A stretch of 64,000 bases of DNA from JAHEFT01 sp963700705 (GCA_963700705.1 CAVOYQ010000012.1:62001-126000), one strand, 5' to 3'. Shown: positions 39,535 to 50,758, counted from the stretch's first letter. Program-made: numbers and translations. Notes: a model not told the origin generated them from the letters alone.

Positions 39535-41585
39535 TGCGCTGTCTCCCGCCACGAACCGGATCGCAGCGCCGCCACCCGGCGCCAGCCACAACGCCAGAAC
39601 ATCATCCTGCCCCAGGGACTTCTCTTCGATGGTGATGGAGTAAGGGTTGGACTCCCAGTGCGCTCCCGGCCCGTCCCTGTAAATCTGTGCCCGGTAGCTC
39701 ACGCCTGGCTCAAGAAAATCCAGCGGGATTTCGAGTTGCCGGCCATTTTCGTCGGTAACCGCGCCAAGGAACCAGTCGCGGCCGCCACGTTCCTGCCGGG
39801 CAAAAACCACGTAAATCACCGACTTCGCCTGCTATCGCAATGACTCTCTTCCCAGTCGGTGGGCACATCAACGATGAACTGGAAGACGTCCGGCCGGGCT
39901 TCGTAGTTTTCCGGCAGGTCGGCCGCCATCTGGATCGGGCTGTAAATGGTGACATACAGCGCCAGTTGCTTGGCCAACGTGGTCTGTACCCGCTGGCTGG
40001 ACCCCGGTCCCTGGAAAGTCAGGTTGAAAATACCCGGGCGTGAAATCCATCGGTCCGGCCAACAGGCGGGTGTAGGGAAGAATCGCGGTGTGTTCCGGCG
40101 GGTTTGGCGGCACGCCCCAGGCGTTGAACTCCTGGCCGCGGGCGCCTTCACGTGACAGCCAGTTCGGATAGGTGCGGCGCAGGCCGGTATCCTTGATGGG
40201 TTCGTGCGTATTGATGCTGATTTCGCTGCTTTGCGGCCTCGGTGACCGACCGCAGGTACTCCCCGACCATGAACTGGCCGTCATGCCACTCGTAATGCGC
40301 CACACCCTGCGCATCGACGCGCTTGATGTTGCCGCCATCCGCGACATAACCGGTCTTCACCTGGCTCACGCCGACCGATTCGTAAAGCTCGAAAGCGTCT
40401 TCCATCTGGTCCGCGTAATGGGAAACACTTCCCGCGGTCTCGTGATGGCCGATCAGCCGGACACCCTGTTTCTTTCCATGTTCGGAAATGGCCTGAAGAT
40501 CAAAATCAGGATAGGGCTCGGTGAAGCTGAACAGAGTCGCCGTTATGGAACCAGTCGCCATCCCAGCCGACATTCCAGCCTTCCACCAGCACACCGTCAA
40601 AGCCATATTTCGCGGCAAAATCCATGTACCGCATGGTTTCTGCGGTCGTTGCGCCGTGAATGGGCCCGCTGCCCCAGGTGCGTTCCTTGATATGCATGGC
40701 CCACCAGATGCCGACGTATTTACCGGGTTTCACCCAGGAAACATCACCCAGCGTATTGGGCTCATTCAGGTTCAGGATCAGGCTGGAATTGAGCAGGCCG
40801 ACCGCGTTTTCGGAAACCTGGATGGTTCGCCAGGGCGTGTGAAACGGTGCGGCGGTTTTGACCCGGATACCGTCCGACCAGGGCGTCAGGTTGGTCTGAA
40901 ACACGTTGTCGCGCCTCTGATCCAGAACGAAGCCGGCGTAGTCGACCAGCGCGGCCTCGTGAATACTGAGGTGGGTTCCGCTCGGGGTGCGAAGCGTCAT
41001 CGGCGTATGCGCGGTCTCGATCTCATCAAGCCCGGTCGTGCGGTAAAGGTATTCGTAACGGTTGTAGCGCCGACCGGGAATCCACCAGGCCGTGGAACCC
41101 TCGGGCAGGCTGAACTCGGTCAATTCATCGACGATATTGACCTGCATCGAAACCCGGTTGCGCCGGGACCTCGTAGCGGAAACCCAGCCCGTCATCGAAC
41201 ACGCGCACGCGAACATCGAACCGGCGGCCATCCGGGTCGGCAAACTGAAGCAACAGCTCTTCGTGCCGGTCCCGCACCAGGCGCCGCTCGCCCCAGGGTT
41301 GCTCCCAGGTCTCATCATGGCTGGCCTTCGCAGTTCCGACCAGCTCCAGGTCCTGGTCAAAAGCCGCCTGGGTTTCAAACCGCAAGCCGAGGCGCGAATC
41401 ATCCACCAAGGTACTTCGTCGCCGCGGCTCACGGTGTAACGCGGCGAGCCGAAGGGATCCATGGCCAGCGCAAACCGGATGGTGCCGTCGGGCGAGGAAA
41501 CGCTGGAGACCAGATCATCCGGTCGGGTTTCAGCGACCGCATGGGTCAGGGCGCAGGCCAGGATCAATAAGCCGATCATCCTCAT
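39531..41585 (-). CDS. GH97 family alpha-glucosidase (SusB-like)
   Basis: About 680 aa with at least six frameshifts (near 41410, 41150, 40550, 40230, 40050, 39840). Signal peptide MRMIGLLILACALTHAVAE, then the N-terminal beta-sandwich, GRRYNRYEYLYRTTGLDE, PGKYVGIWWAMHIKERTWG, GVLVEGWNVGWDGDW and GVRLIGHHETAG, which match GH97 alpha-glucosidases such as Bacteroides SusB. It should release glucose from oligosaccharides in the periplasm. Its ATG overlaps the amylase stop (ATGA). I place the natural end at the TGA overlapping the next ATG; as given, the frame runs on into the MFS gene. Confidence 0.88.
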
Positions 41586-43022
41586 TGCAAGGCACCGGCA
41601 AGCGTGGCGAGCGCCGCCATCGGCGGAAGCACAATGGTCACGAACCGGTCGTCATCGACGATTAATTCAGCCGGCGCGTCATCAGGGGCATTGTCGCTTC
41701 CGAGGATGTTCGTGTACCGTCCCGGCGACAGGCCAACGGAAACCCGCGCCGTTACTGCTGACGTTCCGGCATTGATGGCGACAAAACCCTGGTCGCCGCG
41801 GCTGAAAGCGATGGCTGAGGGATTCAACTCCGTCCAGTTCGTCACCGGTTCACCCTGCGTCTGGTTGCGAAAGCCAACCATCGCGGCAATCGCCGGATCG
41901 CGGTGTTCACATACCCATTCGGCGCTGCAGCGGCCTTGCTCATCCACCGGCCGGGTCGACGGCGGCCCCTGGTCGGAGTCGCTGAAGCGGTAACTCGACA
42001 TGACCATGGGGTAACCATAAGGCCAGGCCAGCATGAAAATATTGGCCAGGCGGTAAACAGCCCATTCACGGTGCGTCAGAATGTCACTGCCGCCGGCATG
42101 GCCGCGTTGCACGTCGTGATTGTCGATGAAAACGACGGCCTGCCCAGGCTGCATCCAGCCTTCCCGCGAACCCAGTGATTTCAAACCGGCCAGGTCCTGT
42201 TCGGTAAAAGCGCGGTATAGCTCCATGCCGTACCTGAACTCGGTCACCAGGCCGTTGGAGGCGTATTCTTCGCCCGTGATGGGCTCATTACCGCGATCAA
42301 TCACCTCCTGGACAATAAATGGATCGCCAGGCAAGCGGTCGAGAATGGCTGCGATGTCAGCCGGGTCCATGTGCTTGGCCGCATCGATCCTGAAACCAGC
42401 TACACCGGTGTCCTGCAGGTCCTCCAGGTAGGCCGCAATTTTTGCCTGCACGGCTTCATTTCCGGTAGCCAGGTCGGCCAGCTCGGCCAGTTCACAATTC
42501 CGGACCTCCCAGGCGTCCTGGTAATTCCTGATGTCGTCGTCGCCGTAGCGGCCGCAATGATGAAAATCGTCATAACCATAGGGCACCGGGTACTCATACC
42601 GCCCGTAAACCGAACCGGCCACGCCCACGCCTTCCCCGACGCCGGACATGTGATTGATGACGGCATCCGCGTAAACGTCCACGCCGGCGGCACGGCAACG
42701 GCGCACCATTTCCTCGAACTCCGCCCGGCTGCCGCCGCGACTTTCCAGGCGGTAGCTGACGGGTTGATAGCGGGTCCACCACTGATCGCCCGTGACATGC
42801 TCCTGTGCCGGGGACACCTGCACCGCGGCGTAGCCATTCGGGCCGAGAAACGTTTCACACTCGCTGGCGACATCCGGCCAGGTCCATTCGAACAGGTGCA
42901 CGTAAGTGCCGCCAGGCTGAGGGCCTGGAATGGCGGACCGGAAATCGCATGTATGCCGCCACGGCGAGCAACAGGAACACGACCGTTGCAATCGTGTATT
43001 TGAGAGAACCCTCAAGACTCAC
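41582..43022 (-). CDS. exported GH13 alpha-amylase, animal-type
   Basis: About 480 aa. The N-terminus is best read from a GTG at 43022 (MSLEGSLKYTIATVVFLLLA) as a signal anchor, with a frameshift near 42920; the conserved domain then starts at GGTYVHLFEWTWPDVASECE. Catalytic motifs are YADAVINHMSG, GFRIDAAKHM (nucleophile Asp), FIVQEVIDRG (acid Glu) and FIDNHDVQRGH. This is the type of alpha-amylase found in animals and some bacteria, usually Ca- and Cl-dependent. It would cut starch or glycogen outside or in the periplasm. Coupled to the GH97 gene by ATGA. Confidence 0.92.
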
Positions 43023-43064
43023 GGGCTAATCCCGACGGCATGCAGTATTTACTGATCACTGTGC

Positions 43065-44559
43065 TCAGGCGCTCTGGCAGAACATCTTCAGGAACTCATC
43101 GTGGCTCGGGATCTTCGGCAACGGCTCCATTTTCAGTTTCCTGGTGTTCGCCAGCTTTTCCTGTAACTGCTGGTCGCTCAGGCCGTCCGCTATCGGGTGA
43201 TAATCCTGCGGCATAACACCCTGTCCGAGCATCACCTGCAGCCATGAAGGCTCGAGGAAAATGTCCAGCTGATCCTGAACCAGGCTGCCGTTCGATCGGA
43301 ACAATTCAATTTTTTGCGTCAGGCGCTCCGGCACATCCATATTGCGCGTATCGCGCCAGAACTGGCTGTCGTCCCGTTCGTTCAGGTAGTAGTGCATGAT
43401 GATGAAATCCCGGATCAGCTCATACTCCCGCTGCGATTGCCGGTTGTACTCATCCACCAGGCCGGTGGTGACTCCGGCATGCGGGAACAGGTGAATCAGG
43501 CGGACAATGGCGGACTGGATCAGGTAGATACTGGTGGATTCCAGCGGTTCCAGGAAACCGCTCGACAATCCGACCGCAACGACGTTACGATTCCACTGGT
43601 GGCGGGTGCGCCCGGTTCGGAACGGAATGATCCTGGGTTCTCCGGTCGCTTTCGATTCCAGGTTGTTCAGCAGGATATTCGCCGCTTCGTCGTCACTGTA
43701 GTGATTGCTGCTGTAAACCAGGCCGTTGCCGTTACGGTGCTGCAACGGTATCCGCCACTGCCAGCCGGCGGAATGGGCGATGGACCGGGTATACGGCAAC
43801 GTTTCTTCGAACCGTTCCGACGGCACCGCCATCGCGCGGTCACAGGGCAGCCAATGGCCCCAGTCCTCGTAGCCCGTATTCAGTTTCTTGTGGATGAGCA
43901 GACCCCGGATCCCGGAGCAGTCAATGAAGAAATCACCCGTCGATGACTTTGCCGTCCCTTAAAACGAGGGACTCGACCTGGCCGCTTTCAGGATGGATAT
44001 TGACCTGTTCAACCAGGCCTTCGGTTCTTTTCACTCCCCGTTTTTCACTGTATCTCCGCAAGTACGCGCCGTACAGCGATGCGTCGAAATGGTAAGCGTA
44101 CGGCATCTCCCACATCGGGTCGTTGACCTGCAGCTTGGCGAACTTCCCGGCCTCGGCACAGAGGTAATTCAGGTCGTAATCCCACAGGTTTGACTCGTGG
44201 CCTGCCTGTTGCGCCCGGGTCCAGAAATGATGGAAATGACAAAACGCCTGGCTTCGGCCCGGCGCGCCAAACGTGTGGTAATACTGCTCACCCGGCACCC
44301 GCCAGTTTTCAAACCGGATGGCGAGCTTGATGGTGGATTTCGTTTCCCGCAAAAATTCGGCTTCATCAATTCCGAGCACGGCATTGACGTGCTGGATCGG
44401 CGGGATGGTGGCTTCGCCGACACCGACGATGCCGATTTCCTCCGATTCAACGAGTTCGATTTCGATCGGCTCACCCAAGACCCGCTTGAGAAGCGCTGCG
44501 GACATCCAGCCGGCCGTTCCGCCGCCGACGACTACTACTTTACTGATCCTGTTTTTCAT
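43065..44559 (-). CDS. tryptophan halogenase family flavoprotein
   Basis: About 498 aa with a +1 frameshift at about 43938 (GG to GGG before TGATTTC). It carries the FAD motif GGGTAGWMSAALL, the STIKLAIRFENW segment with the lysine expected for chlorination, and the signature GWQWRIPLQ (WxWxIP). These proteins resemble flavin-dependent tryptophan halogenases such as PrnA, which need FADH2 from a reductase. Halogenase-like genes frequently sit next to TonB receptors in glycan loci, where their substrate is unknown. It lies 43 bases upstream of the amylase gene and downstream of the receptor terminator. Confidence 0.88.
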
Positions 44560-44574
44560 GCGTCATTACCACCC

Positions 44575-44607
44575 AAAAAAAAGCCCTGCCATCCATGATG
44601 GCAGGGC
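44575..44607 (-). terminator. rho-independent terminator after the TBDR gene
   Basis: On the minus strand the perfect stem GCCCTGCCATC / GATGGCAGGGC with a three-base loop is followed by eight T residues. It separates the receptor transcript from the halogenase gene, which may therefore use its own promoter or depend on readthrough. Confidence 0.93.
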
Positions 44608-44629
44608 CGTGACTCAACACCAAATACGG

Positions 44630-47556
44630 CTACCAGAATTTGTATATCGCACTGAGCATGTAGTTCGCGCCAAAGCTCTGGTATTTCGTGACCTGGCGTG
44701 CGTCATCATTGGTCTGAATGGTGTCTTCATTGGACAGGTTCTGTCCCTGCAATGCGACCGACAGATCCACCCAGCCAGTCCGTCCGCCCGGAAGCCCCGA
44801 AGTCATAGCTGATCTGTGCATCCCACAGCGTGGCGCCCTGGTCGGTGGTGGTCACCAGTGACAGGCTCTCACCACGGGTTTCGGACAGGAACTCGGTACG
44901 CTTGGTCATGGAAACCCGGAAATCCCATCCGCTTCTTTCATAGAAAGCGATGAAGGAATAGTTCTCGTCGGACAAGCCCGGGATGCGCGTGTCGTCATCC
45001 AGCGAACCGTCGATGAAGGTTGCGGTGGCGATCAGACCCAGGCCTTCCAGCTTTTCCCACAGCATGCGGAACGGGAAAGTTGCCTGTAATTCCCAGCCGT
45101 GCATGCCTCCGGTCAGGCCGTCTTCACGGTAACTGACGACACCGTCAAAGGTTGCAGGAGTGTGCACAACGCCGTTTTCATCGACCACCTGGTGGTAACC
45201 GGGAATGTAGAACTCGGAGAAGTCCGCAACGAACGTACCGTTTCTCGACCAGTTAACCAGGTCCTTGTAGAAATACGCCACGGATACAAAACCGTCGGAG
45301 GCGAAGTACCAGTCCCAGGCCAGGTCAAAGTTGTTGGATTCCAGCGGCCGCAACGTCGGGTTGCCCGCGCTTCCGCTCCATGCGCTTTGTTCGACATCGG
45401 TCGAATCGACATTGGCCAGGTTAAAGAAGAAGGAAACCTGCTGGTTAGCCCGCATGTCATCCATGCGCGCCCGGCTGATGGTCTTGGACGCCGCGGTGCG
45501 AATGTAATGCCCGTTGTCAAAATCGTAAATCACGTTCAGGGTGGGCAGCCACTTGTTGTAGTCATCGCCACCGGAAATCGGAGTGGCCTGTACGAACAGA
45601 TCCGGACCGGTTTGCGAGCCAAAACCGTCTGAACTCTGATCGGTATGGACGTACTGCAGGCCGACGTTACCGTAGAGCATGCCGCCGCCAAGATTGGTGT
45701 CGAAATCCAGCTTGGCAAAGAACGTCGTTACTTTTTCCTTGATCTCGTAGGTATCGCCAAAGCGCTTGGTTTCCAGCGTCTGGGCGTCCGTTGCGATGTA
45801 ATAGCCATTGTCGAACATGGCAAGGCTGTCGTAAGCAACCACGCCATTGATACCGATGAAATTCAGGTTCGCGGTACCGACACGGTAGTCTTCGGGAATC
45901 GGGCCATCATAAGGCCAGGTAGGCGCCGTCAGGAAGAAGCCCTGGTTGTCCTTGGACTTCGGTGCGGTCCGCATAATCCACGCCAAAGGTGACTTCCTGG
46001 AAAATTGAAAAGTCCAGGGTGCGGGATGAGTCGAGGCGAAGCGTGGTCAGCTTTTCGTCGAAGATCGGCTGGTTGACAAAACCGTCCTGTGCCTGCGGCG
46101 GTCCGATTTTCGAACCATCCGGCAGGGTGACTTCGGCAAACTGCTGCACCGGCGCCAGTCCACCGCCCCAGGCCTGGGGACCGGCAAGCTTGACCAGGTT
46201 GAAGTCGGTCAGGTCGACCGGAGTCCCGAAATCGCTGAACACGGCGCCCTGGGGCGTCATGACCCACGAACGCGTGGTCGCCGGACCCTGTGTCGACAGG
46301 CCGGGACGGCCCACGCCGGAATAGCTCTCGGCATTGGTGATCGTCTTGTCGACCTGGCTGTGGGCGCCGTCAAACCGGACGATCCACTGTTCGCCGACCT
46401 GGTATTCGATATTCATCCCGTATTCTTTCAACGTGGCGTCTTTGCGTTCGGCATCGTTACGGACCACGGATTTGAAGCCGCCGTTGAGATCAGCAGACGT
46501 TACCAGGCCGTTGTCCACGCCGGTAATCGTGTAATTGCCGGTTCCCCATTCGGCCAGACCTTCTTCCAGGCCCCGGAACACTCTTTCATCCGAGAAGTCG
46601 ATGTACAGGCCGTCCAGGGTGATCGTCAGGTCGTCATTCGGTGCAAACTGCACGGCGCCGACGATGGTGTCACGCTTCAGGGTCGCGGACCGGACATAGG
46701 AATCGTGGCCGCCGAGAATGACATCGCTCGCACTCGCACTGACTCCGGATGCGGCGTTTGCCGGGTTGGCGTTTGGATAGCCCCAGCCACGGAACTGCTG
46801 CTCCTGGCTGGGTGAATCGGTATGCGCATAGGCCAGGGTAATGCCGATCGTGTCATTGGCGAACACGTCAGACATGCTCACCGACCCGCGCCAGCCATTG
46901 TCGTCGAAATCCGGGTTGGCCGACTTCAGGTCGTTTTGCTCATACAGGGCGTTAACGACCAGGAACCGTTCCTCATCCAATGGACGGTAGGTCCTCAGGT
47001 CGATGATACCGCCGATGCCCTGGGTGGTCAGGGTCGCGTCGGGTGTCTTGTAAACCACCATGCCGCTGACAATTTCAGCCGGATACAGGTCGAATTCCAC
47101 GCCGCGGTTATCGCCCATGCCCAGCAGCTGGCGGCCGTTGAGCGTGGTTCCGACATAATTCTCATTGAAACCACGAACCGAGATTCCGCTGGTGCGACCG
47201 TCACGGCGCTCGCCGGAAACACCGGGCATCCTGGCCAGGGTCTCCGCGATGCTTGAATCAGGCAACTTGCCGATGTCCTCGGCCGAAATGGCTTCGATGA
47301 TCGAGGTGTTATCGCGCTTGGTTTCAATCGAGTCGATCAGGCTGGCGCGGAATCTGCCGGTGACGAGGACCTCCTCCATGACCGGCTGTTCGGAATCCTT
47401 CGGGCCTTCTTCGTCAATCGCATCCTGGGCCCATGCCGCGCCGGGCAGTGCAAGTGCGATGGCGAGGGAAAGCGCGCTGCGGCGCATTACCGGTGAATGA
47501 CTCTGCTTGATTCGAGAAGGGTTAGAAACTGTTCGACTGGCTGTGCGATTGGCCAT
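44630..47556 (-). CDS. TonB-dependent outer-membrane receptor
   Basis: About 975 aa with frameshifts near 45957 and 44795 (GGG to GGGG). I start at MANRTASRTVSN. An extended basic N-terminus leads to the signal RRSALSLAIALALPGAAWAQ, the TonB box region EEVLVTGRFRASL, a plug domain (SIAETLARMPGVSGERRDGR, GGIIDLRTYRPL) and a long beta-barrel ending in the aromatic YKFW. It belongs to the large CarB/FyuA-like receptors of glycan utilisation loci. Given its neighbours it probably imports maltodextrins. Its promoter region is shared with the LacI-type regulator. Confidence 0.92.
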
Positions 47557-47717
47557 TGCCTGTATTCTCCAAATTTTCAATTGGCTCTGTTTATCCCTGT
47601 GAGCAACTCTTTCGTGCCTGGACCCCAGGGGAATTAGCGGCGGATGCTAACAACGCCGTTTAACCTTAGCAATGCGTAATATAGACACTTTGCGGGGTCA
47701 GAACGTGCTTAAAGCAA

Positions 47718-47731
47718 TGAATACGTTTGCA
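47718..47731. promoter_or_regulatory. LacI-type operator candidate 1
   Basis: TGAATACGTTTGCA is an imperfect palindrome centred on CG, the usual form of LacI/GalR operators. It lies in the 226-base gap between the divergent TBDR and regulator genes. A second sequence of the same kind is at 48829. Confidence 0.6.
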
Positions 47732-47782
47732 TAAAATGCATAAATGTTATGATTCGCAAGGGAATAGTGAGAATCGTAGAAA

Positions 47783-48817
47783 ATGGGTTCGGGCAAGACG
47801 ACATCATTTGATATCGCCCATCGCGCCGGTGTGTCACAGGCCACCGTGTCACGAGCCCTGCGCAACAGCCCGCTGGTCAACCCTGAAACGCGCAAACGCG
47901 TGCAGGAAATTGCGCGGGAAATGCATTACAGCGTGGATCGAAGCGCGGCCGGCCTCCGCTCCCAGCAAAGCCGGACCCTCGCGCTGCTTTTGTTCGAAGA
48001 CCCGACTTCCGATGATTCGCAAATCAACCCGTTTTTCCTTTCCCTGCTGGGGAACATCGCCCGTTCGGCAGCTGCTCTTGACTACGATGTGCTGCTTTCG
48101 TTTCAGCAACTGAGCGATGACTGGCTGCAGGAGTACCAGTTCAGCAACCGCGCCGATGGAATCATCCTGTTGGGCTACGGAGACTATCGACGAATTTCTT
48201 CCCGGCTGAAGCAGTTGCATGACGATGGGGGACATTTCACCATTTTCGGTGCAACGGCCCCTGAACTCGAAGGTCATTCGGTAGGTTGCGACAACAGGGA
48301 GGGCGGCGGACTGGCAACCCGGCACCTGCTCAGCCTGGGCCGCACCCGGATCGCTTTTTTCGGCGAAGCGAGCGACGACTGCCCGGAATTCAAACTGCGT
48401 TATGAAGGTTATTGCCAGGCTCTTGAAGAGGCCGGACTGGCCGTCAGGGATGAGCTTCACGTTGAAGTAAAAAACCAGGAAACCTCCGGTTTCGAAGCGA
48501 CCTCGAAGTTTCTGGAAAGCGGTATCGAGTTTGACGCCATTTTCGCCACCACTGACCTGATCGCATTCGGTGTGCTGAAGTGCCTGCGAAAATCCGGCGT
48601 CAAGGTTCCCGACGAGGTATCGGTTGTCGGATTCGACGACCTTCCCGCCGCCTCCTATTTCAGCCCGTCACTCACCACGGTGCGGCAGGACACGCGACTC
48701 GCTGCACAAACGCTGGTGGGCAACCTGCTGAACATGGTCAACGACGAACCGGTCATATCAGATCTTCTTCCCGTTTCACTGACCATCCGGGGCTCCTGCG
48801 GCGGAAGAAAGCCCTAG
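47783..48817 (+). CDS. LacI-family transcriptional regulator
   Basis: 344 aa, intact. The N-terminal helix-turn-helix TSFDIAHRAGVSQATVSRAL with the hinge RSAAGLRSQQSRTLALLL is followed by a periplasmic-binding-protein-like effector domain (DGIILLGYGDYRRI, TRHLLSLGRTRIAFFGEA, VVGFDDLPAASYFSPSLTTV). It is likely to repress the glucan locus until a sugar is bound. It sits between the receptor and the second MFS transporter, with matching operators on both sides. Confidence 0.93.
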   Translation: MGSGKTTSFDIAHRAGVSQATVSRALRNSPLVNPETRKRVQEIAREMHYSVDRSAAGLRSQQSRTLALLLFEDPTSDDSQINPFFLSLLGNIARSAAALDYDVLLSFQQLSDDWLQEYQFSNRADGIILLGYGDYRRISSRLKQLHDDGGHFTIFGATAPELEGHSVGCDNREGGGLATRHLLSLGRTRIAFFGEASDDCPEFKLRYEGYCQALEEAGLAVRDELHVEVKNQETSGFEATSKFLESGIEFDAIFATTDLIAFGVLKCLRKSGVKVPDEVSVVGFDDLPAASYFSPSLTTVRQDTRLAAQTLVGNLLNMVNDEPVISDLLPVSLTIRGSCGGRKP

Positions 48818-48828
48818 CCAGGGCCAAT

Positions 48829-48842
48829 TGAATTCGTATTCA
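48829..48842. promoter_or_regulatory. LacI-type operator candidate 2
   Basis: TGAATTCGTATTCA, a nearly perfect 14-bp palindrome centred on CG, sits between the regulator stop and the MFS start at 48880. It shares TGAAT and the central CG with candidate 1. Confidence 0.65.
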
Positions 48843-48879
48843 ACGAACATTCCCGCGACCCGCCCGGTAAAACCCTCTA

Positions 48880-50322
48880 ATGTTCCACCGCATGCATACT
48901 TTTCAGAAATCAAAAACAAACGCCTTTTTTGCGCTGCTCAGCCTTCCTTCGACAGCCATGGGTTTTGCTCTATCCATCCAGATTTCGGCACTCAGCTGGA
49001 TATTAACCACCCAATACAATCTGGATATACACGATGTCGGGCTGGTCTGGGCCGCAGGGCCACTGGCCGGCATCCTGGGACAGGTCATCATCGGTGTCAT
49101 CAGCGACCGGGTTTGGTTCTGGAACGGACGCAGACGCCCCTTCATCCTGGTGGGCGGAGTACTTGCCGCGTTGATGCTTCTGGCCCTGCCCAACCTTGAC
49201 ATCGTCTCCGGCAGCATTGGCATCGGTGGAATTCTCGGGGTTGCCATCGCGGTGGCGCTGACGCTCGACCTCGCCATCAACGTCAGTTTCAACCCGACCC
49301 GGTCGATCATCGCCGATGTCACGGACGCCGGCGACGAGCGCACCAAGGGCTATACCTGGATGCAGACGATCTCGGGCACTTTCGGCGTACTGGCTTATGC
49401 GATTGGCGCGGTATTCAGCAATTACGTCTTGATTTATGCCGGCGCGGTCATCGTGCTGCTGTTCTCGGTCGTGCCCACATTGTTCATTGCCGAACCACAA
49501 AACCTGGAACCCGGGGTCACGTCCCAAGGCCAGGCTGAAGGCAAACCGTCCGGGAAAGCCGACTCCTTCATCAGCATGCTGGTCGCAATCCGCCCCCTGT
49601 GGGGTTTCCTGGTTTATGACATCTATGCCATGGGTCGCCGCATGGCGGGGCTTGAGCCGGCAAATTATTATGCCGAAATTGTGTGCGCGGTCGTCACGAT
49701 TTTACTGGTGGCACAAGCGCTGTTAGAGAAGGACCGGCACCAGACGGGCAGCCTGACTTCATTCCGTCGCGTGATCGCCGCCCACTCGTTCTCCTGGGTC
49801 GGAATCCAGACTACTTTCGTGTTCCTGTTCGCCTATCTGCAGCAACAGCTGCCCGGGTTGACGAACATCGACCTGGGCAGGGTAGGCTCGATGAGCTTCC
49901 TGGTGCTGAACGCGGTCGGCGCGCTTCTGCCGGCCCTGGTCCTGATGCCGCTGGCGCATCGCATAGGCCGGATAAGGACCCACGTGGTCTGCCTGGCATT
50001 CATGACGGCAGGATACCTGGGCCTTTTTTGGCTGGGCACGACACCCCTTTACATTTACCTGTGGATGGCCGTGGTCGGCATTGGCTGGGCAGCCATGGTC
50101 AGCCTGCCGTTCGCCATCGTGTCGCAAAAAGTCAGCCAGGCCCGCATGGGACTGTACATGGGTCTGTTCAATCTCTCGGTTGTTTTACCTCAATTGGTGG
50201 TCAGCCTCGGCGTGGCGCTGATGATCAGCCGGGCGCCACACACGAACGTCATATTCCTTGTTTCAGCGGCCAGTCTCGCCCTGTCCGCGATCGCCTGGAG
50301 CTTTGTGCCCGAGGACAGTTAA
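48880..50322 (+). CDS. SLC45-like MFS sugar transporter
   Basis: 480 aa, intact, twelve helices. LSLPSTAMGFALSIQISALS, SDRVWFWNGRRRPFILVGG, and WAAMVSLPFAIVSQKVSQAR are the marks of the same MFS subgroup as the 38025-39534 gene. Distinctive sequence between helices 6 and 7 (PQNLEPGVTSQGQAEGKPSG) is a hydrophilic loop. A second ATG (48892) is a possible start. With an operator just upstream it is probably under the LacI regulator and imports maltose or a related sugar. Confidence 0.88.
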   Translation: MFHRMHTFQKSKTNAFFALLSLPSTAMGFALSIQISALSWILTTQYNLDIHDVGLVWAAGPLAGILGQVIIGVISDRVWFWNGRRRPFILVGGVLAALMLLALPNLDIVSGSIGIGGILGVAIAVALTLDLAINVSFNPTRSIIADVTDAGDERTKGYTWMQTISGTFGVLAYAIGAVFSNYVLIYAGAVIVLLFSVVPTLFIAEPQNLEPGVTSQGQAEGKPSGKADSFISMLVAIRPLWGFLVYDIYAMGRRMAGLEPANYYAEIVCAVVTILLVAQALLEKDRHQTGSLTSFRRVIAAHSFSWVGIQTTFVFLFAYLQQQLPGLTNIDLGRVGSMSFLVLNAVGALLPALVLMPLAHRIGRIRTHVVCLAFMTAGYLGLFWLGTTPLYIYLWMAVVGIGWAAMVSLPFAIVSQKVSQARMGLYMGLFNLSVVLPQLVVSLGVALMISRAPHTNVIFLVSAASLALSAIAWSFVPEDS

Positions 50323-50368
50323 ACAGCAAGTTTCCCAGCCCCCTGCTGGCGGTGGTAAAGTTCAGGCT

Positions 50369-50758
50369 ATGCAAACCTTGCTTGCCCTTGTCGCTGTCGG
50401 ATTCGGCAGCATGTTTGGCGGTCTGAGCCGCTACGGCATGACGCTGGCCACCCAGAACATCTCGGCGTTCAGCATTCCTTATGGAACCCTTCTGTCCAAC
50501 GTGGCGGGCTGCCTGGTCATCGGGATGATTGCCGGGCTCAGCGGCAAATCGGAATTGATGTCAACCGAGATGCGGCTGCTTCTGGCGACCGGTTTCTGTG
50601 GCGGATTTACCACCATGTCCTCGTTTATTTACGAGATCGGGCAGTTCATTCAGGACAAGGAGTATTTTTTTGCATCGACCTATTTTGTCGCCACGCTGGC
50701 GGGGGCCGGGATCGCGTTTGCGCTGGGATTGTTGATCATCGAATTTGTCACGAGGTGA
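50369..50758 (+). CDS. crcB: fluoride channel CrcB/FluC
   Basis: 129 aa, four helices. GGLSRYGM, GTLLSNVAGC and the conserved GFCGGFTTMSSF are typical of Fluc channels, which export fluoride as dual-topology dimers. The start at ATG 50369 follows a purine-rich stretch. It lies three bases before the DUF190 gene, the usual pairing. I do not see a clear fluoride riboswitch in the short upstream gap. Confidence 0.93.
   Translation: MQTLLALVAVGFGSMFGGLSRYGMTLATQNISAFSIPYGTLLSNVAGCLVIGMIAGLSGKSELMSTEMRLLLATGFCGGFTTMSSFIYEIGQFIQDKEYFFASTYFVATLAGAGIAFALGLLIIEFVTR

Noticed and set aside
50323..50368. Fluoride riboswitch before crcB
   Set aside because: The gap is only 46 bases and I could not find the expected pseudoknot and conserved loops.
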